Both the position numbers and the translations under genes were made by a program. A DNA stretch of 64,000 nucleotides, from NCBI GenBank assembly GCA_034638255.1, contig JAWPGT010000001.1, forward strand, positions 1,798,001-1,862,000, given 5' to 3'. The notes under the pieces were generated by a model that saw only the letters and a list, made by a program, of their open reading frames with translations, did no database searches and was not told the origin of the DNA. Below are positions 23,542 through 35,226 of this stretch, piece after piece (within the stretch, counting starts at the first letter, position 1; the number at the start of each line of letters is the position of its first letter). The DNA is from Coprinus comatus (taxonomy: Eukaryota; Basidiomycota; Agaricomycetes; Agaricales; Agaricaceae).

Positions 23542-24098
23542 ATGTACCACCCAATCCTTTATATTCTTACGCTGGTAGCTTCTACATACACACTACCCGC
23601 TCCAGCCGATTTATCGGCGGTGAATTCGGGGAACACTTATTCTGGGACGGGGGGCTCAGCTGCTGGTGGTTCAGTCCACGGGGGTGCAGCGGGCAATGGC
23701 ATCCTTCCTTTAGTATTTGGGGGCAAACCCAATATCTTAAACATTGGGTCCAGTGCGCATATACTCACCTGTTTGTCTTGCATTCATTAATCTCGGCTCA
23801 GATAATGCTGGTCATGGCGGTATCGCGAATTCAGGACCTGCAATCAACTCACATCGTTTTGGCAAAGGCAGTGGTCATACAGATGCATATATGCAGTCTT
23901 CATCCAACTCATTCAGTGGTGCCGGCGGAAACGCAAATGGAGGAAATGTCGACAACCCGGATGGAATGATCAACCTCTGGTCTAGTGCATAGAATCCATC
24001 TGAGTCAATGGTGATATTTGCTGAATGCTAATGTAGATAACGCTGGTGGTGGTGGGAAAGCTAGCAGTGGCGAAAGCCTGACAGGCCTGCTCTTCTAG
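23542..24098 (+). CDS. Small secreted Gly/Ser/Asn-rich protein
   Basis: Not assigned to a known family. Exons 23542..23752, 23802..23984, 24037..24098 give about 151 aa. The first 17-18 residues (MYHPILYILTLVASTYT) look like a signal peptide, followed by LPAPADLSAVNSG and a low-complexity chain rich in Gly, Ser and Asn (GTGGSAAGGSVHGGAAG, FSGAGGNANGGNVDNPDG, AGGGGKASSG). There is no Cys, so it is not a hydrophobin or a disulfide-rich effector. Exons 2 and 3 both begin with an NNAG-G codon string after phase-1 introns, as if one exon had been duplicated. It ends 32 bp from the stop of convergent PTH2. An extracellular or cell-wall role is inferred from composition. Confidence 0.6.
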
Positions 24099-24130
24099 CT
24101 CGTCTGGTTTGACAACATCACAGGTGGGTG

Positions 24131-25099
24131 TTATAGCAAACGCAAGCTGCCAGTGACTTCATTGATAAGTCGGACAGGTGCAGGGCCGATTCCTAGAACT
24201 GTCCGTGTACCAGATTCTACTTGGGTATGTCCTCTATAAAAAACGGTAAGCGAAGGTAATTAACAATTAACTTTGGGGTTGAACAGGACGAACGCATCAT
24301 GGATTGGCCGCGCGCATAGATTCAAGCTTTTGGCAATGGCCTCGAGCTCGAGGAGCTGGTCTTCGGAATTGCCTTTAATGCGATTTTGGCTTGTCTAGAA
24401 GAGTATGAGTTTGACTGAAATAATAAATGATTGTAACATTACCCAATACGCTCCCAGTGTTGTAAGAGCTACATAGTTTATGAGTTGTAGTTTACGATGA
24501 GAAAGTAAGATGCCCATGCCTTGGGATTCTTGCGAACAAGTGCCTTATAGCAAGCAAGAGTGGCATGTCTAGCATAGAATAAGAAATATGCTTAACCCGT
24601 TAAATCAAGTACACATGCCCGCATCTGTTTATGCATCAGAACTAATGCTCTCGGAGGCAGACAGGTATCAAACGTACTGTGCCGCAATCTTTCCTGATGT
24701 CATCTTGAGGTCTGTTCGGACCACAAGAACCTTGTCACATAGTGAGCTTGTTTACGACCTGCACCAAGAGCTACAGCTTCCTTACCATCTTACAAGGTTC
24801 CATGAACCCCGGTTTGATAGCTGCCAAGTCACCATCTGCAAGATCCCCTTCGTTGTCTTCGTCGTCTTCGGTATCATCTTCCCCTTCTGCATTCTCTTCA
24901 GTTGCAATTTCTAGCGTCTCGGGCTTGGGAGTTTCTTTGTGTGGTGGCGCACTGTACAGCTTGCCAAGTTGGTAGCCCGTGAGTAGAGAGGCGGCAGAAA
25001 GCAATGCCATGGAAAGAGCTACACCAGTGCTGTAAGGCTGTTTACCGTGTAATACATTAAGATTTGCATACCTTGCGAAGACATTATTGATGGAGCCAT
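24131..25099 (-). CDS. PTH2: Peptidyl-tRNA hydrolase 2 (Pth2), with one missing base
   Basis: Hydrolyses peptidyl-tRNA released from stalled ribosomes; Pth2 proteins sit on the outer mitochondrial membrane through an N-terminal helix, here MALLSAASLLTGYQLGKLY. Exons in reading order: 25099..25072, 25018..24786, 24730..24678, 24624..24619, 24568..24520, 24468..24443, 24394..24294, 24233..24131. Motifs: VLVVRTDLKMTSGKIAAQCG, HATLACYKALVRKNPK, LLQHWERIGQAKIALK, GNSEDQLLELEAIAKSLNL, HDAGHTQVESGTRTVLGIGP and LINEVTGSLRLL. An acidic linker follows the anchor. A 6-nt exon encodes the C-G of AAQCGHA, and two introns begin with GC. One base is missing between IALK and GNSED (near 24373-24377); with it restored the protein is 199 aa. 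Confidence 0.87.
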
Positions 25100-25214
25100 G
25101 GGAAGTTAACGAATATTGACGCCGTGATCAATGATTACACATTGCGGCATTTGCCGAACAGGATTTTTCTGGAGATTCTGTACAAGGTATTCTGCACACC
25201 CAAGCCAAGTGCCA
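25100..25214. promoter_or_regulatory. Shared divergent promoter (PTH2 / HAS1)
   Basis: 115 bp between the opposite starts of PTH2 and HAS1. The position implies a bidirectional promoter; I cannot name a site in it. Confidence 0.4.
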
Positions 25215-27246
25215 ATGGCTTCACCCTCTACCGACGCAGGCTCAAGGCTTATCTCAAGAAAGAAAAGCAAATCTTCCCTTCAGAAGGATGTTGCAAAAAA
25301 CTCTGCGGCTTCATCATCTCAGGACAAATCCTCCGCAGAATCCTCATCCTCAAAAGAAGCCTCATCCTCAACCTCACCCTCACCCGCTGCTACCACCACT
25401 GAATCATCCGCCCCTAACCCAACTTCGTCGACACCAACTACCCCCGAACGTTTACCCTTCTCTACATACGAGCTTTCTTCCCAAACACACAGGGCATTGG
25501 AAACAATGGGATTCAAGACCATGACACCCATCCAAGCAAAAAGTATCCCACTATTACTTGCTGGAAAAGATGTATTGGGTGCAGCCAGGACTGGATCTGG
25601 AAAGACACTGGCCTTTCTGCTACCTGCTATCGAGCTGTTGCATCGGTTAAAATTCAAACCCATGAACGGTACGCTTTCTTCCTTTTGCTATTCTCACATG
25701 GTTATCCATTCCTTATATAGGCACCGGAATTATTGTCATTTCCCCTACCCGTGAACTTGCTCTACAGATCTTTGGTGTTGCAAAGGACCTTATGGCCCAT
25801 CATTCTCAAACATTTGGTATTGTTATGGGAGGAGCGAATAGACGGGCTGAGGTAGACAAGTTGGTAAAAGGTGTCAATTTACTTATTGCAACACCTGGTC
25901 GCCTTCTGGATCATCTACAAAATACCAAGGGCTTCGTGTTTAGGAATTTGAAGGCCCTGATTATCGACGAGGCTGATAGGATATTGGAAATTGGATTTGA
26001 GGAAGAAATGAAAAAGATTATCTCTGTTTTACCCAGCGGTACGTTCTGGTTAGGAGGCTGTCTTTGATCATTTATTCATATTCATTGTTTATAGAAAACA
26101 GGCAAACTATGCTATTCTCTGCCACACAAACTACTAAAGTTCAAGATCTCGCACGAATTTCTTTACGTCCTGGACCTGTATTTGTTGATGTCGACAAGGA
26201 GGAAGCTACAAGTACTGTCACCACACTATCACAAGGCTATGTTGTCTGTCCTTCGGATCGACGATTCCTTCTTCTTTTTACATTCTTGAAGAAAAATCTC
26301 AAGAAGAAGGTCATTGTTTTCTTTTCAAGTTGTAACAGTGTAAAATACCACGGCGAGCTACTGAACTATATCGATGTACCAGTGCTTGATCTACATGTAC
26401 GTTTTCGCCTCTTTCTTTATATTACACAATGCTTATAAAGTCCTATAGGGTAAACAAAAGCAACAAAAACGTACCAACACGTTCTTCGAGTTCTGCAATG
26501 CGGAATCTGGGATTCTGTTATGTACGGATGTTGCAGCTCGTGGATTGGATATTCCCCGAGTGGACTGGATTGTGCAGTTCGACCCTCCTGATGACCCAAG
26601 AGATTATATTCATCGTGTTGGTCGTACAGCACGTGCCGGCAAGGTTGGGAAAAGTTTGTTATTCTTATTGGAGAGTGAACTCGGTTTCTTGCGGTATCTC
26701 AAAGAGGCTAAGGTACCCTTGAATGAATTCAGCTTCCCAACTGACAAGATTGCAAATGTGCAGTCTCAGGTATGTTGAGAGTTTTATGAGTCTGAAACGT
26801 AGTTGATGAAGATTTGGCAGCTCGAGAAACTACTACAAAAGAACTACTTTTTACACAAGTCGGCGAAGGATGGTTTCCGTTCGTATCTACAAGCATATGC
26901 ATCATATTCACTCAAGAAGATTTTCGATGTAAATCAACTGGATTTAGCCAAGGTTGGAAAGGCGTTTGGCTTTGCAGTACCCCCTCGTGTGAACCTCAAC
27001 ATTGGACCTGGAAAAGGTACTTCGCAGGCGACTGCCAAAAAACGGAGACGAGAAGGAGAGGAGGAATCCGATGCTCAGGTAGAGGAAGAACAGGAGGAAG
27101 AGGATGTATCGAGAAAAGACGTCCGGCGGAACAGCAAGCAGAGACGGGTAGAGAGCCTAGGACAGAAGAAGGTAGAAAAGGAGATATACAAAAAGGATAA
27201 GGAGATGAAGAAGCTGGAGGCGAGTGGTGGGCAGTGGAGTCGATAG
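25215..27246 (+). CDS. HAS1: DEAD-box RNA helicase Has1 (DDX18)
   Basis: Nucleolar ATP-dependent RNA helicase needed for both 40S and 60S subunit biogenesis. Exons 25215..25668, 25721..26038, 26095..26396, 26449..26769, 26821..27246 (606 aa). Motifs in order: Q motif ([19 protein letters not shown]), Walker [32 protein letters not shown] ([10 protein letters not shown]), SAT (LFSATQT), [22 protein letters not shown] and [10 protein letters not shown]. The C-terminus has the Has1-specific [19 protein letters not shown] and [15 protein letters not shown], then a Lys/Glu-rich tail. The N-terminal 90 residues are Ser/Pro-rich. The start at 25215 (MASPSTDAG) was chosen as the first ATG in the helicase frame. 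Confidence 0.94.
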
Positions 27247-27463
27247 TGTACAGGCTGTTGCTTTGCTTATGTAGTTAAGACATAATCTGAAACCACGTGA
27301 CACAGTGACCCGTGTGACAACACGTTGAAGCGTTGAAGCAAACTCCAAAAGGGCGGTGTGTGAAGCGGAAACACGTTCTTCTCAGTTCCTCCGACTTCCT
27401 CTCGCCTCCAAGCTTCAATTCCATTTCGTTGTTCCTTCATCGTCGAGCATATTCTCTGCCCCA

Positions 27464-28644
27464 ATGGCAACTTCTCAGGTTGGTCTATACCTTGTCCAAA
27501 ACCCGGCCCACGTCAATAATTCACTCTCGTTCCACTTGTATAGCATTATCTATGGGCCTCCGGTCATTTCATTCTCCTCATAGCCTCTCTTCGCTACTTC
27601 CTGGCTTGGGTCACCTTCAAGACCGTCTCAGCCTGGTGGTACAAAGGTAGTCTTTTTGTCTACTTAGGCGCTTTCCTGCGATCTCACATAACCACGTTGC
27701 ACCTCTTTAGCTAGCTTTGCAGGTGCCCTAATAAGTTATGCCATCGTTTGCCAGTGAGTCCTCATTTCCTTGATCGTTGCTTGACCACCAATGCCCATCA
27801 ATATTTGGCTAACGCGTGTTTTTTCTTGCGCAGCAAATCACTCGGAGTATGTCTCGCCCATTGTTAAATGATCGTAGTACAAACTAATACGGTGAATAGA
27901 CTCCCCAGCCCAATGTAGCCTTCTTCAAGCGTGCAATTCTTGACGAAGTACGTCGTCTCCTAAATTTCCGATCGTATCCGGCTCATTGCGTCATCATCCA
28001 CTTTAGAATGTCCAATATTTCTTGCTTGCCATCTACTGGTGGTCTGCCAGGAAGCCAATTGCGAGTATGTGCGATTTATCTTAAGAAGAGAAATTTATCA
28101 AATTAACAATACGTTTTCAGTCGCTCTTGTCCCTTACATGATTTTCTCTTTGTTCCATGCCTTGACTTTCGCCCGAACAACGCTTTTCCCACAATTCCTT
28201 CCTCAAGGTCCCCCTGCCGCAGCTGGAGGTGCACCTACCCCTCACCCCATGGCCAAGAAATTGCAATCATGGGTTAAAGGTAAGCAATTCCTTTCCCAAA
28301 ACACTTTCTTTAATACCTACTTAATCTTCGCAGCCAACTACGATTTTGCCATGAAGGTCGTCGCTTATACCGAGCTCATCATCTTTGTTCGTGTGATTGT
28401 CGGTGCTATCACTTTCCAGAATGCTCTTCTTGCACCTTTTGTTTATGCCCATTTCCTCCGCCAACGTTACTACCAATCTGCATTCACCCGCGATGCTGTC
28501 TCATTCGCTACCGTTAGGATTGATGAATTTGTCGCGAAAGCCAACAACCCCAGCGTCACCCAAATCTACCACAAAGGCAAGGACCTTGTTGGAAGGTGGA
28601 CCGGAACTGTTCTTGAGCAAAACCCTCCCGCCCCCAGGAGATAA
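27464..28644 (+). CDS. POM33: ER/nuclear-envelope membrane protein Pom33/TMEM33 family
   Basis: Multi-pass ER and nuclear-pore-associated membrane protein of the Pom33/Per33/TMEM33 (Tts1) family, involved in nuclear pore distribution and ER shape. Eight exons: 27464..27478, 27544..27646, 27711..27753, 27834..27846, 27900..27947, 28007..28064, 28121..28279, 28334..28644 (249 aa). The 5' half is split into very small exons (15, 43, 13, 48 nt). Visible blocks: HYLWASGHFILLIASLRYF, VAFFKRAILDENVQYFLLAI, LVPYMIFSLFHALTFARTTL, NYDFAMKVVAYTELIIFVRV and FLRQRYYQSAFTRDAV. Hydrophobic helices are at about residues 12-30, 45-58, 88-105 and 112-128, and near 175-205. It follows HAS1 in tandem, 217 bp downstream. 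Confidence 0.88.
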
Positions 28645-30041
28645 TTAGTTAACAATACAATGCAAGGGTAGTAAAGGAACATAGACATGGGCAAGGTTTG
28701 TTGTGGTAAACTTACATTGGACCCTTCTATTTTCCTTATTTTACATTTATTTCCCCGCTCCGTTTCGGATTTATTTGCTTGCGTACCTATCCTCGCACTC
28801 GTATCAGTAGGCCACATTTAATTGACCTCGTTGTTCATTACCTTGTTCGAAAACTTATATTGATGGCGGTAGAAGATTGTTCCCAAAGTGTTCTTAGACG
28901 TGAATATCTAATATTATCCTTTTCAACTGCCATTCAAAAATATCAGGGTTCGCCTCAGATTGCCTTGTTATCGCCAGTCATTCATCAACAAAACATTCAG
29001 AGTCCCTTCTTTTTCGTAAGTCTCCCTTGATTGTTGTACTCTTTTGCTAAGGCCCGTTTGTCAAGCCGAAAAACTGCCGCATACAATAAAACTCTATTGA
29101 TATTTAAGAGTAAGTAGGGCAATGGGAAATTTTTGCACGGATTCAGAATCCCTTTCACCGAGAAAATAATCAACCGGACCATGCTAACGAGTTGGGATCA
29201 CCACGAAGTGTTTATATGCTCAAGGCGCTTAGACAGCCCGGCCGTTGAAGTACTTACGACATTACCAAGTTCTCCATCCCATAGGAAGTATTGGCTGGTT
29301 TGTCTCCCTTGGTCTCTTCGTGTATGACTGTCTGTAGTATTGGTCATATGAAGTTTCTAGCCCTCATCGGATGCGAGTTTCTTGTGTGATGGGAAAGGGA
29401 TACGCCTCGAAACGCACGTCCAGGCTGACTTCAATCTAGAAGGTGCGAAGATACGAGTAGTCTTCTATGACCTATGAGAGATTCTCAGGGAACTCTACAT
29501 AATCGGTTTTCTTCGGCGCATTTCATCCTGGTGGACGCGGACCGACCACGTAGTTGTTGTTCCAGCCGCACAAATTCAGACAATTGACCCTTTAAATAAC
29601 TGCACGAGCGAGATGAGACTCAGACTAGCCGACTCACGAGTCAGGATGATGAAAATTCGGGCCGTGCTATGAACAGGGATAGCGGTTGTAGTATGTTCAA
29701 GTTTGGCGCAAGTTACTAACAATCAAGCCGGCAATTCCGTTGACTATGAGCACACAACACACATCTACCCACTATCGTAATCCCAAAAAAAAACTCATCG
29801 TACCCTGCATAAAAGAAGCGGGAAGAAGGACTGCCGCACGCCTCCCTACACCCTCACGGTAATCAACTGACTTGCCGCAATAGCTCGGGGCGGATCTAGG
29901 AAGCTCAAAGTCTGGGGGAAAGAGAACATCGGGGACAATGTGGCAAGAGGCGCTTAGAACGGTTTATAAACCCAGATAAGAGGCTGGTAATACATCCCGT
30001 TCACTCGTACTTGTCTTCCTTTTCCAGTCCTTCTCCAAGCC
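28645..30041. other. Gene-free interval before the second MFS gene
   Basis: About 1.4 kb with no supportable ORF or RNA gene. A TATA-like TTTATAAA lies at about 29963-29970, roughly 75 bp upstream of the next ATG, and is the best candidate core promoter for the second MFS gene. Confidence 0.5.
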
Positions 30042-32660
30042 ATGACTTCACTACTCACCACTGCAGTCGATGAATCTTGTCAAAGCGGCCTTCGGGGTCG
30101 ACGACGCAGTTCTGTTCATCCCTTTGTTGCTGTTCCTCGTTTATTTTCTACTGTACAAGGTGCTGGGCAACAATATTACTCCTCAACTGATGAGAGTGCT
30201 GTTTCCGACGATATAGAACTTACGCCTGTGCCATACAACGTTTTCTCTTCGTCTGAATCTTCTTCTACTGCGGATCCTGCTTCTGTTCTCGTCCCTTCAC
30301 ATCCACTACATGTTCATATGTCGGATTATGTTTCTAAAATGACTGTTCCTCGGCACCAAAACTCTACTTGGAGTAACCTTGACTGCTCATCTCCGTCTTC
30401 ACCTTGTGCTTCCTCTCCATCAAGTTCCTACCCAACTACTGCTGTCAATAGTCGAAAACCTTCTTATGATAATACCACCTCGGATTTGCCTACATTAAAG
30501 TACAATGATGCTACCTTGAAAGACGTCACGGGAACGACCAATAATAGAAGGAAGTTCGAGCGCATGGCATGGAGACTTTCTGCGGGGTACTTTGCCTATT
30601 TTATGTGTGGTTGGGGGGATGGCAGTGAGTCTCTCTATCAATTTGAACTATCGGTCGGATGCTCACCTTTTACTACGTAAACAGTTACTGGAACTGTACT
30701 ACCGAGTGCGTGTCGTTAATCTCTCTTTTAAAGAATATCGGCAGCCACTGACTCTATATCCATGTAGTGTTTATGGCAGATTTTCATATGACTTTCACAA
30801 CGTCTTCGCTGCTTTTCATGGGGAGCACTTGCGGGTTAGTATTAACTTTGAAGCTGTTTTAGATTGTTATACTCATACTTTTTAGATTCTTCATTGGCAC
30901 TATCCTTGTTGAGAGAATACTACGCGTGCTTTCTCGTGCTCGAGTCGGTCAAGAGCAAAGTGCCTGGTTCCCTTATCTATCGCGAGGAGGCGGTGTTCGA
31001 TATTCAGAAGTACAATGTAGACATATATCGGTTTTTATGTCAAGTATCCTTCACGGATCATTCTTTGTTATTATGGGTACAAGAGGAGGCTTCGGTGTAT
31101 TGTTTCTGGCCTATGTGGTTGCTGCCTTCGCTCGTGCTATTCTCACCGGTGAGATTGAACGTTTTTGACTACTGCTAGGAAATACTGATAGGCTTGGTTT
31201 TTTTTTATAGCTACCTTGTATGTGCATCACCCTTGGCAAGACTAGTACATATTGATCTTTTGCATTCAGAAACTCATACTTTGCCACCGTTATGCCACCG
31301 TCGTTGGGCTATGCCTTTGGTTTGTGGAGTAAGCTTTCGGGTTTATTTCTGCTTTGGGTAGCTTCAGCTAACTTCGGGATACAATAGGTTTAGGAGGTGC
31401 CATTTCCCCACTCATTTGTCAAACGGTTGTGGCAGCCGGTGTTCCTTGGTTCCGATTTTACTTGGGTTCTCTCGTACTATCTGGCATTAACACTACATTC
31501 TTGATGTTAACCTTCCGACCTACTTTGAGGGAGTGGTTGAAGGAGAGCCACGAAGAATCTAAACAAATACGCAGAACTCGCAATACCGATACTGAGATGG
31601 CTTCAACAGGAGATAAAGTTGGAAGAACTCCTCAACCAAGCGGTATGGCCTGGATTCTTTCTGCTGCGAATGTATTGGGTATTCAAAGTGTTGATAGCTC
31701 TGCGGCTGGCTTTGTCTTTTCGTTTTCAATGGGCGTTTTCAATGTTTTCTTTGATATACTGCGCTTGGTAAGTTCTGTCTCGTATCATTGATTTCTTCAT
31801 GTAACTGACATATTGTAGTGAAACGACAACCCAAGGATTCGTGTGTCAGCTTCGTATTAACGCGAAAGTGGAAAAACTAACAAATATAACCAGATGGCCT
31901 CTTATCTACTGAACACTCGGGTAAGTAAATATTGATTAATCTCTTCAACCAAAGGCTGAAGACAATTGTAGCATGCCAACCCGAAAACCGTGGGTTATGT
32001 CACTTCTGGTTTCTGGGGAGGTATTACCGTTGGCCGGTTTGCCTGGGGTTATATCATGCCTTCGTAAGTTAACGACTTTATAGTAAAATTTGATAATATT
32101 GACGAATTTGATGCTAGACTTAGTTTTACCAAACGGAAATACGTCATTCAAGGCTGTATAAGTAGGCCCAATATCTTACCACAGTTGCATTAGAACTAAC
32201 ACGGCACCAGTCGTTGGACTTGTTTTACAGTTACTTATTTGGTTCGTGAACTCAAACATTGGGAATACGTTTTCGGCAAGTATTATTGGGCTGTTCTTTG
32301 GGCCTGTATTCCCTGCAGCCTTAACGTTTGCGACTGCTTTGTTACCCGAAGAAGTTCATTTAGTTTGCATGGGTTTGATGTGAGTGTTTAGACTCTTTTA
32401 ATGTCTGATATTGACTTTTTTGTGTCAGTTCTGCCGCGGGAAGCTTGGGATCAGGTATGTGTAGTTTAACCTCCTTTTGTGATCTCAACACATTGCTAAC
32501 AGATTACTTTCTCACAACAGCCATCTTCCCTTTCTTCGTTGGTCTTCTTTCGAGCGCCAAAGGCGTTCGTACATTAACATACGTTACTGTCCCACTGACG
32601 GCTTTAGTGGGCATTTCTTGGTTCTTTTTTCCTACACGCATGCCTGTTGGAAGGTCGTAA
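30042..32660 (+). CDS. MFS transporter, paralogue 2
   Basis: Second member of the same fungal MFS family, substrate unknown. Fifteen exons matching the first copy one to one: 30042..30624, 30685..30705, 30768..30834, 30886..31148, 31211..31217, 31270..31328, 31388..31642, 31689..31767, 31819..31840, 31894..31920, 31972..32063, 32118..32155, 32211..32379, 32429..32454, 32521..32660 (615 aa). The N-terminus shares TTAVDESCQSGLRGRRRSSV with paralogue 1 but has a plain Ser/Thr/Pro-rich region instead of PNEIRVSS repeats. Membrane blocks: WRLSAGYFAYFMCGWGDG, TTSSLLFMGSTCGFFIGT, VAAFARAILT, GVPWFRFYLGSLVLSGIN, VTSGFWGGITVGRFAWG and GLFFGPVFPAALTFA. Exon 12 is 4 nt shorter than in paralogue 1 and the following exon starts later, so a short loop is lost in frame. 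Confidence 0.87.
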
Positions 32661-32845
32661 ATACCCTAGAGTTTGTAGTATCAAGTACTTTGAGTTTGTC
32701 CGCATTTGTAGTTTAGATCAACCAATCAGAAACTGATGCCTAGAATACCCGAAAAGGCGAATTTAAGCGGTGTGGGCGTCTGTAAGATCGTGTCAGCTTT
32801 TTGTTCACGTTAAGCCCCAGTTACGAAGACTTGGCTGGCCATTTC

Positions 32846-35226
32846 ATGTCACGTATACCCATACCATCCCAGAATCGTAACTCTTTGTCTCCTACTCCTT
32901 ATTCGGACAGACCTGCTTCACCACTTCCAGCCAAGACTCTAGTGAACAAGACTCTTAACAAACAACCAAGCATGTCAACCCTCTCAGGATATCAGTCATC
33001 TATTTCTCTTTCAGAGACTAGGAGGAAACAATCTAAGCGTGATGAGGTAGGTTTCCTTATTATGATATTCACGTGTGTATATGTTATTCATGGGTGTTGG
33101 GCTTCCATAGGCAATTCGCAAGAAAATCGAGTCCGAACTGTCGCGTAAACGCAACATTTCGTCGACGTATTCATCCAACAGGAGTAAACGCGGAAAACCT
33201 CCTGCAGCAAAGGGAACTGTAGCAGCTCTTAAGCCTTCTGCCGCTTTGACCGTCCCAGAAAACATTACTGTTGCTGAAGCCAGTCAGTTATGTGCTGCTA
33301 AGCGCACTGATTGTGTGTTGGTCGTTGATGACGAGGAGGGGCTAAGTGGTATTTTCACTGCTAAGGATCTCGCTTACCGAGTGAGTTTTGTTGTTATATT
33401 ATGTCTTTTATGGGGACATGAGTACTAACTTTCCTGGATTATTTAGGTCACTGCGGAAGGTCTTGATCCCCACTTGACCCCCGTCAGTCAGATTATGACG
33501 CGCAATCCTATGGTCACTCGTGATACTACGAGCGCCACTGAGGCTTTGCAGTTGATGGTCTCCAGGCATTTCAGACATCTGGTACGGCTGTTGTTTAATT
33601 GTTGACTTAGCCTTCTAATCAGTCAAATAGCCTGTTTGCAATGAAGATGGAAATGTCGTTGGTCTGCTTGATATCACCAAGGTCTTCCATGAAGCTTTAG
33701 ACAAGGTTGAGCGCAGCTCTGCTGCCTCAGAACAACTCTTCAATGCTATGGCCGGTGTACAGAGTGAGCTGGGCAATGTTGGAGGCAATCCCCAAGCCAC
33801 TGCTATGCTTGCATGGGCCGAGAAGCTTAGAGAGAAGACTGCGCTTCCAGATTTGACTACTGTCATGGATTCCCGTACACAACCTGCAACTGTTAGCCCG
33901 AAGACTACTGTTCGCGATGTTTCCAAGTTAATGAAGGAGAGGCGCACTACGGCTGTTTGCGTTATGGAGAGCGGAAAGATCGTTGGAATCTTTACTAGCA
34001 AGGATGTTGTTCTCCGAGTTATCGCTGCTGGTCTCGAGGCAGGAAGATGTAGTGTTGTGAGAGTCATGACACCTCATCCAGATACTGCAGCTCCTACGAT
34101 GACCGTTCACGATGCTTTGAAAAAGATGCATAGTAAGTAAACTAGTGATGTCGTGTGATTAATACTGAAATGATTTTCAGATGGACACTACCTCAATTTA
34201 CCGGTCGTTGAGGCCGATGGTCGCCTCGTGGCCATTGTTGATGTCCTCAAACTCACTTATGCCACGCTAGAACAGGTGAATAAAGCTTGTTGATCCATTA
34301 ATACGGTCATTCATGTTTTATAGATGAACTCCATGGCCAGTGCTGAGGCTTCTCAGGACACTGAAGGTGGACCAATGTGGGGCAAATTCTTCGATTCGAT
34401 TGGGCATGACGACAACGACTCTTTGGTTTCTGGATCCCAAAATGTTTCCCGTTCAATACCTCCTGGAGACTTATCTCATCTGATGCAATCACCTCACTCT
34501 GAGGTTCATCCCAATGACTCTGCTTCCGTTATTGATGATGATGCTGTGTCAGCTTTGGAAGGATATGCTAGAAAGAAAGGACTTGTTGTTCCCAGCGGTC
34601 CTCTCACCATTCCTGTGGACGATGGCACTTATGTGTTCAAGTTCAGAACTCCAAGCGGAAGGACCCACAGATTCCAATCCCGTCATGATGATGTTGCTCA
34701 CTTGCGTGAGATTGTTGCTGGAAAATTGGCTACCGATCCATTCTTCACTGAGTTCCACGCTGAGCAAGAAGGCTCAACTCATCCCGACCCCAACGATTTC
34801 CACCTCTCTTACACTGATGCTGATGGCGACTCTGTTCTGATTACATCGGACAGCGATGTTACTGACGCTGTCAAGAATGCGAGAATCAATGCTGCCGACC
34901 GCGTTGTGCTGTATGTTCAAGGTGGAAAGGGATGGAAAGAAGCTGGTTCAGACAAGAGTGAAGAGAAGGCACAGGAAGTTGTCGAAAAGGCGAAACAGGA
35001 AGAAAAGGAAGTGGAGAAGAGTGAAATGACTATTACTCCTCCTGAACCCAAGGTAGCACCTCCTCCTGCTTATGTGCCGCCACCTGTTGCTCCTGCACCT
35101 CCACCCGCGCAAGAGGTCTTTGGTATCCCGAAGGATTTATTGTTACCTGCAAGTATTGGAGCACTTGCTGTGGTCATCATTGGTGTTTTCACTATCTCGA
35201 GACTCACTTCCAACAACCATTACTAG
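32846..35226 (+). CDS. CBS-domain and PB1-domain protein (Mug70-like), tail-anchored
   Basis: Predicted regulatory protein with four CBS motifs (two Bateman modules that usually bind adenine nucleotides) and a PB1 domain. Exons 32846..33046, 33111..33380, 33447..33581, 33631..34132, 34181..34275, 34324..35226 (701 aa). CBS signatures: DCVLVVDDEEGLSGIFTAKD, SRHFRHLPVCNEDGNVVGLL, TTAVCVMESGKIVGIFTSKD, and NGHYLNLPVVEADGRLVAIV. The PB1 region (about residues 495-575) has YVFKFRTPSGRTHRF and a late DADGDSVLITSDSDVTDAV acidic OPCA-like motif. A Pro-rich linker leads to a C-terminal helix (LLLPASIGALAVVIIGVFTI), suggesting tail anchoring. The layout is that of S. pombe mug70. An open stretch upstream lacks an ATG, so 32846 is the likely start. 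Confidence 0.88.

Noticed and set aside
28397..28648. Overlapping plus-strand ORF in the last POM33 exon
   Set aside because: It is an out-of-frame shadow of the conserved POM33 C-terminus.
32156..32210. Possible loss of a donor GT in MFS paralogue 2 (TGTATAAGTAGG against TGCATGTAAGTG in paralogue 1)
   Set aside because: A normal 55-nt intron with GTATAA donor, CTAAC branch site and CAG acceptor gives an in-frame product, so the gene need not be broken.
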